Shown one piece after another: positions 13,577 to 15,358 of a stretch of DNA of 15,358 bases (within the stretch, counting starts at the first letter, position 1; the number at the start of each line of letters is the position of its first letter). The notes below the pieces were generated by a model, which saw only the letters and a program-made list of their open reading frames with translations, was not told the DNA's origin and did no database searches. The translations under genes and the position numbers were made by a program. The stretch spans positions 1 through 15,358 of the forward strand of contig CACYDB010000001.1 of assembly GCA_902773035.1 (NCBI GenBank), in the 5' to 3' direction. This DNA is from an uncultured Ruminococcus sp. (GTDB taxonomy: Bacteria; Bacillota; Clostridia; Oscillospirales; Acutalibacteraceae).

Positions 13577-14446
13577 ATGTTTATAAAACTGATCGGTCAT
13601 ATAAAGCATTTCCTCGCCAAAAACAAGCGCGACAATATTCCCGCTATTGCGGGACAGTCGGCGTTTTATGTTGTGCTGTCATTTGTGCCGTTCCTTATGT
13701 TTCTGTTCGCCGTGATTTCTATTGTCAGCGGTCCCGATAATCTCGTCTCGGAGGCTTCAAGGCTGTTGAGCGGTCAGAATAACAGCTTCATTGTCAATGT
13801 GATCAACGAGGCTTATAACCTCGCGGGAAGCGCGGCTATATATACGATCGTTATCGCTCTGTGGTCGGCGGGCAAGGGTATGTATTCCGTTACCGACGGT
13901 ATCACCCGAATTTACGGCTTGACCGACAGACATTTCTGGGCGGTGAAGCGTTTCTTCGCTATGGGATACACAGCGGTTATGATTCTTGTTATGACGATAT
14001 TGTTTCTGACGACGACTGTGCTTTCAATAGCGGAGGGCTTTATCGAGCCTTATATCAAGAGCTTTCCGCTTATTCTGGAGCTTCTCTACGCGTTCAGGTA
14101 CGTGATCCTGTTCTTACTGCTTGTTGTCCTGATGACCTTGGCGCTGAAGCTTTATCTGAGACGCAGGCTCGAGGACAGGAGATACGCGAAATTCCGCGTA
14201 CTGCTTCCGGGAATGGCGTTGACGGCGCTTTCGTGGATTCTGCTTTCCATCGGATTCAGCGTTTACTCAAAGTATTTCGGCGGCAGCTCGGTCTATGGCA
14301 CAATGGGTACGCTTGTTATTGCGCTGATGTGGGTGTATTTTTCGCTTTATATTCTGTTGTGCGGAATACAGATCAATTATATATACAGAAAGGCTTTTCT
14401 GAATTTCAGCTTTCGACGAATTTTTCGGAAAAGGAAAAATAAATGA
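13577..14446 (+). CDS. YihY/virulence factor BrkB family membrane protein
   Basis: Integral membrane protein of the YihY/BrkB family; older reports calling it RNase BN are considered wrong, and its function is unsettled. The 289-residue chain has about six membrane segments (roughly 29-50, 85-103, 128-151, 167-190, 207-231, 240-264), a basic N-terminus and a strongly basic tail (RRIFRKRKNK). Family features include IPAIAGQSAFYVVLSFVPFLMF near the start, WSAGKGMYSVTDGITRIYG (95-114) in the second segment, and VYGTMGTLVIALMWVYFSLYILLCG near the end. Length is normal. The ATG has only a modest ribosome site (GGACGTGAT). Its stop overlaps the next start (ATGA, 14443-14446), so the two genes are translationally coupled. 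Confidence 0.92.
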   Translation: MFIKLIGHIKHFLAKNKRDNIPAIAGQSAFYVVLSFVPFLMFLFAVISIVSGPDNLVSEASRLLSGQNNSFIVNVINEAYNLAGSAAIYTIVIALWSAGKGMYSVTDGITRIYGLTDRHFWAVKRFFAMGYTAVMILVMTILFLTTTVLSIAEGFIEPYIKSFPLILELLYAFRYVILFLLLVVLMTLALKLYLRRRLEDRRYAKFRVLLPGMALTALSWILLSIGFSVYSKYFGGSSVYGTMGTLVIALMWVYFSLYILLCGIQINYIYRKAFLNFSFRRIFRKRKNK

Positions 14447-15276
14447 TAAATATTTATCCATCATATTATAAAAGCTTCAAGTGTATTGCGGGCAACTGTC
14501 CCGATACCTGCTGCGCCAAGTGGGAGATAGTGGTTGACGGAGACTCTGCAAATTTCTACAAAGGAATTAAAACTCCGTTCGGCGAGCGTCTGCGAGCCTC
14601 AATGAAGGTCGATGATGACGGTGATACGATCTTTATAAACAAAAATAACCGCTGTCCGTTTCTGAACGACAGCGGCTTGTGTGATATTTATACGGAGCTC
14701 GGCGAGGACTGCCTTTGCCGCACCTGCGAAAAATTCCCGCGGTTTTCCGTATGCTTCGGCGGTACGACGGAGTACGGACTCTCACTTTCGTGTCCCGCCG
14801 CGTGCGAGCTTATTATGAATAACGACCTCGCCCTCATAAGCGATATCGACGACTCCGAGCCCGAGCTAAACGAGCTCGACGCCGATCTCTTCCTTAAACT
14901 CAAAGGGCTCAGGGAAGAAATATTGAGTAACCGTGGTACGCCTGAATTAACGTCTGATTTTGACACAGAGCTTTTCAAAAGCTTTGAGTATCTCACGGAA
15001 AAGGGGAGAGAGGTATTTTTAAATCTTAATTCCAATATAGAATTAAGATGGAGCGCTGAGCTAAGGCGGATTTATGATTATTATATTTACCGCTACCTGC
15101 TCGCGTCAGTCTATGACGGCTGTGAGAGCTTTGCCTTGAAGCTGTCATCCTTTGCCGTCCGAGCGATTTTCGCCTCGTCACAGTGCGGCGATTTATCATT
15201 AAGCGAAGCCGCCGTGCTGTTCTCCAAGGAGATCGAGCACTCGGATTATAACCTGAGCTTATTCAAAACAACTTGA
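14443..15276 (+). CDS. FliB-like cysteine-rich protein (flagellin lysine-N-methylase family), short form
   Basis: Resembles the FliB family, annotated as flagellin lysine-N-methylase from Salmonella genetics; the Clostridia members are mostly uncharacterised. The N-terminal half has the typical metal- or cluster-binding cysteines: YKSFKCIAGNCPDTCCAKWEI (Cys14, 19, 23, 24), CPFLNDSGLCDIY (Cys71, 80), CLCRTCEKFPR (Cys90, 92, 95), Cys104 and SLSCPAACELI (Cys117, 121). The C-terminal part (about 150-277) is helical and poorly conserved. At 277 residues it is shorter than many family members (roughly 330-400, from memory), so the C-terminal domain is truncated or absent. Start ATG overlaps the YihY-type gene's stop by four bases and has AAAAGGAA upstream. 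No flagellar gene is in the window, so flagellin as the substrate is doubtful. Its last codons overlap the promoter of the FMN riboswitch. Confidence 0.8.
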   Translation: MINIYPSYYKSFKCIAGNCPDTCCAKWEIVVDGDSANFYKGIKTPFGERLRASMKVDDDGDTIFINKNNRCPFLNDSGLCDIYTELGEDCLCRTCEKFPRFSVCFGGTTEYGLSLSCPAACELIMNNDLALISDIDDSEPELNELDADLFLKLKGLREEILSNRGTPELTSDFDTELFKSFEYLTEKGREVFLNLNSNIELRWSAELRRIYDYYIYRYLLASVYDGCESFALKLSSFAVRAIFASSQCGDLSLSEAAVLFSKEIEHSDYNLSLFKTT

Positions 15277-15300
15277 CAATTTTATAATATCGCGTATAAT
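15273..15300 (+). promoter_or_regulatory. Consensus promoter of the FMN-riboswitch transcript
   Basis: Perfect TTGACA (15273-15278), a 16-base spacer and perfect TATAAT (15295-15300), about 14 bases before the riboswitch. Its -35 overlaps the TGA stop (15274-15276) of the FliB-like gene. Confidence 0.8.
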
Positions 15301-15313
15301 AATATCAGAAGTT

Positions 15314-15358
15314 GTCTTCGGGGCGGAGTGAAATTCTCCACCGGCGGTATAGCCCGCG
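15314..15358 (+). ncRNA. FMN riboswitch (RFN element), 3' part missing
   Basis: The sequence from TCTTCGGGGCGGAGTGAAAT on matches the 5' half of the RFN consensus: GGGGC, a P2 stem GGAG / CTCC around TGAAATT (15324-15339 region), then CCGGCGG, TAtAGCCCGCG of P3. The window ends inside P3, so the remaining stems and the expression platform lie outside. FMN binding normally turns off riboflavin synthesis (ribDEBAH) or uptake (ribU) genes; the controlled gene must be just to the right. Confidence 0.9.

Noticed and set aside
13861..14442. Open frame of 193 codons overlapping the YihY-type gene
   Set aside because: Same strand, shifted frame; the YihY/BrkB signatures are in the other frame, and this one matches nothing I know.
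1..15358. CRISPR arrays, insertion sequences, phage genes, tRNA or rRNA
   Set aside because: No regularly spaced repeats, transposase or integrase motifs, or tRNA-like cloverleaf sequence seen on reading both strands; base use and gene order look like ordinary chromosome.

Overview
The window looks like a chromosomal segment of an anaerobic, Gram-positive Clostridia-type bacterium. It most resembles the Ruminococcus / Oscillospiraceae group. Reasons: strong AGGAGG-type Shine-Dalgarno sites, moderately GC-rich genes separated by very AT-rich gaps, a secreted leucine-rich-repeat protein carrying a dockerin module, biotin-dependent oxaloacetate/acyl-CoA chemistry next to acetate kinase, and an FMN riboswitch. 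The assignment is inference from gene content; no rRNA is present. I see no mobile element, CRISPR array, tRNA or rRNA.

Layout. (1) 1-1774: a D,D-carboxypeptidase cut by the left edge, overlapping the pseudouridine synthase gene rluB, closed by a terminator. (2) 1875-5105: a three-gene operon with its own promoter: a compact, divergent acyl-CoA carboxyltransferase-like protein, a free biotin carrier protein, and an OadA / transcarboxylase-5S-like carboxyltransferase. (3) 5100-7592: tmcAL (minus strand) and ackA (plus strand) diverge from interleaved promoters; one enzyme consumes acetate, the other makes it. (4) 7673-9159: a minus-strand set, lgt-like, a zinc-ribbon membrane protein and a DUF378 membrane protein, with a 16-bp hairpin that contains the ribosome binding site of the last gene. 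(5) 9278-10981: a secreted BspA-type LRR protein with an internal dockerin. (6) 11008-13518: a complete polar amino acid ABC importer (lipoprotein binding protein, hairpin, permease, ATPase). (7) 13519-15276: a YihY/BrkB membrane protein and a FliB-like cysteine-rich protein, overlapping by four bases, under a promoter with two palindromes. (8) 15273-15358: a strong promoter and the start of an FMN riboswitch, cut by the right edge; its riboflavin gene lies outside.

How the genes work together: the operon in region 2 has both half-reactions and the carrier of a transcarboxylase but no biotin carboxylase and no sodium-pump subunit. It could therefore move a carboxyl group between oxaloacetate and an acyl-CoA without ATP. 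The acyl-CoA half is degenerate at conserved positions, which makes this the most interesting point in the window. The other regions are mostly housekeeping, with several regulatory structures worth checking: the hairpin at 7903-7945, the palindromic promoter at 13519-13554 and the intercistronic terminator at 11881-11908.
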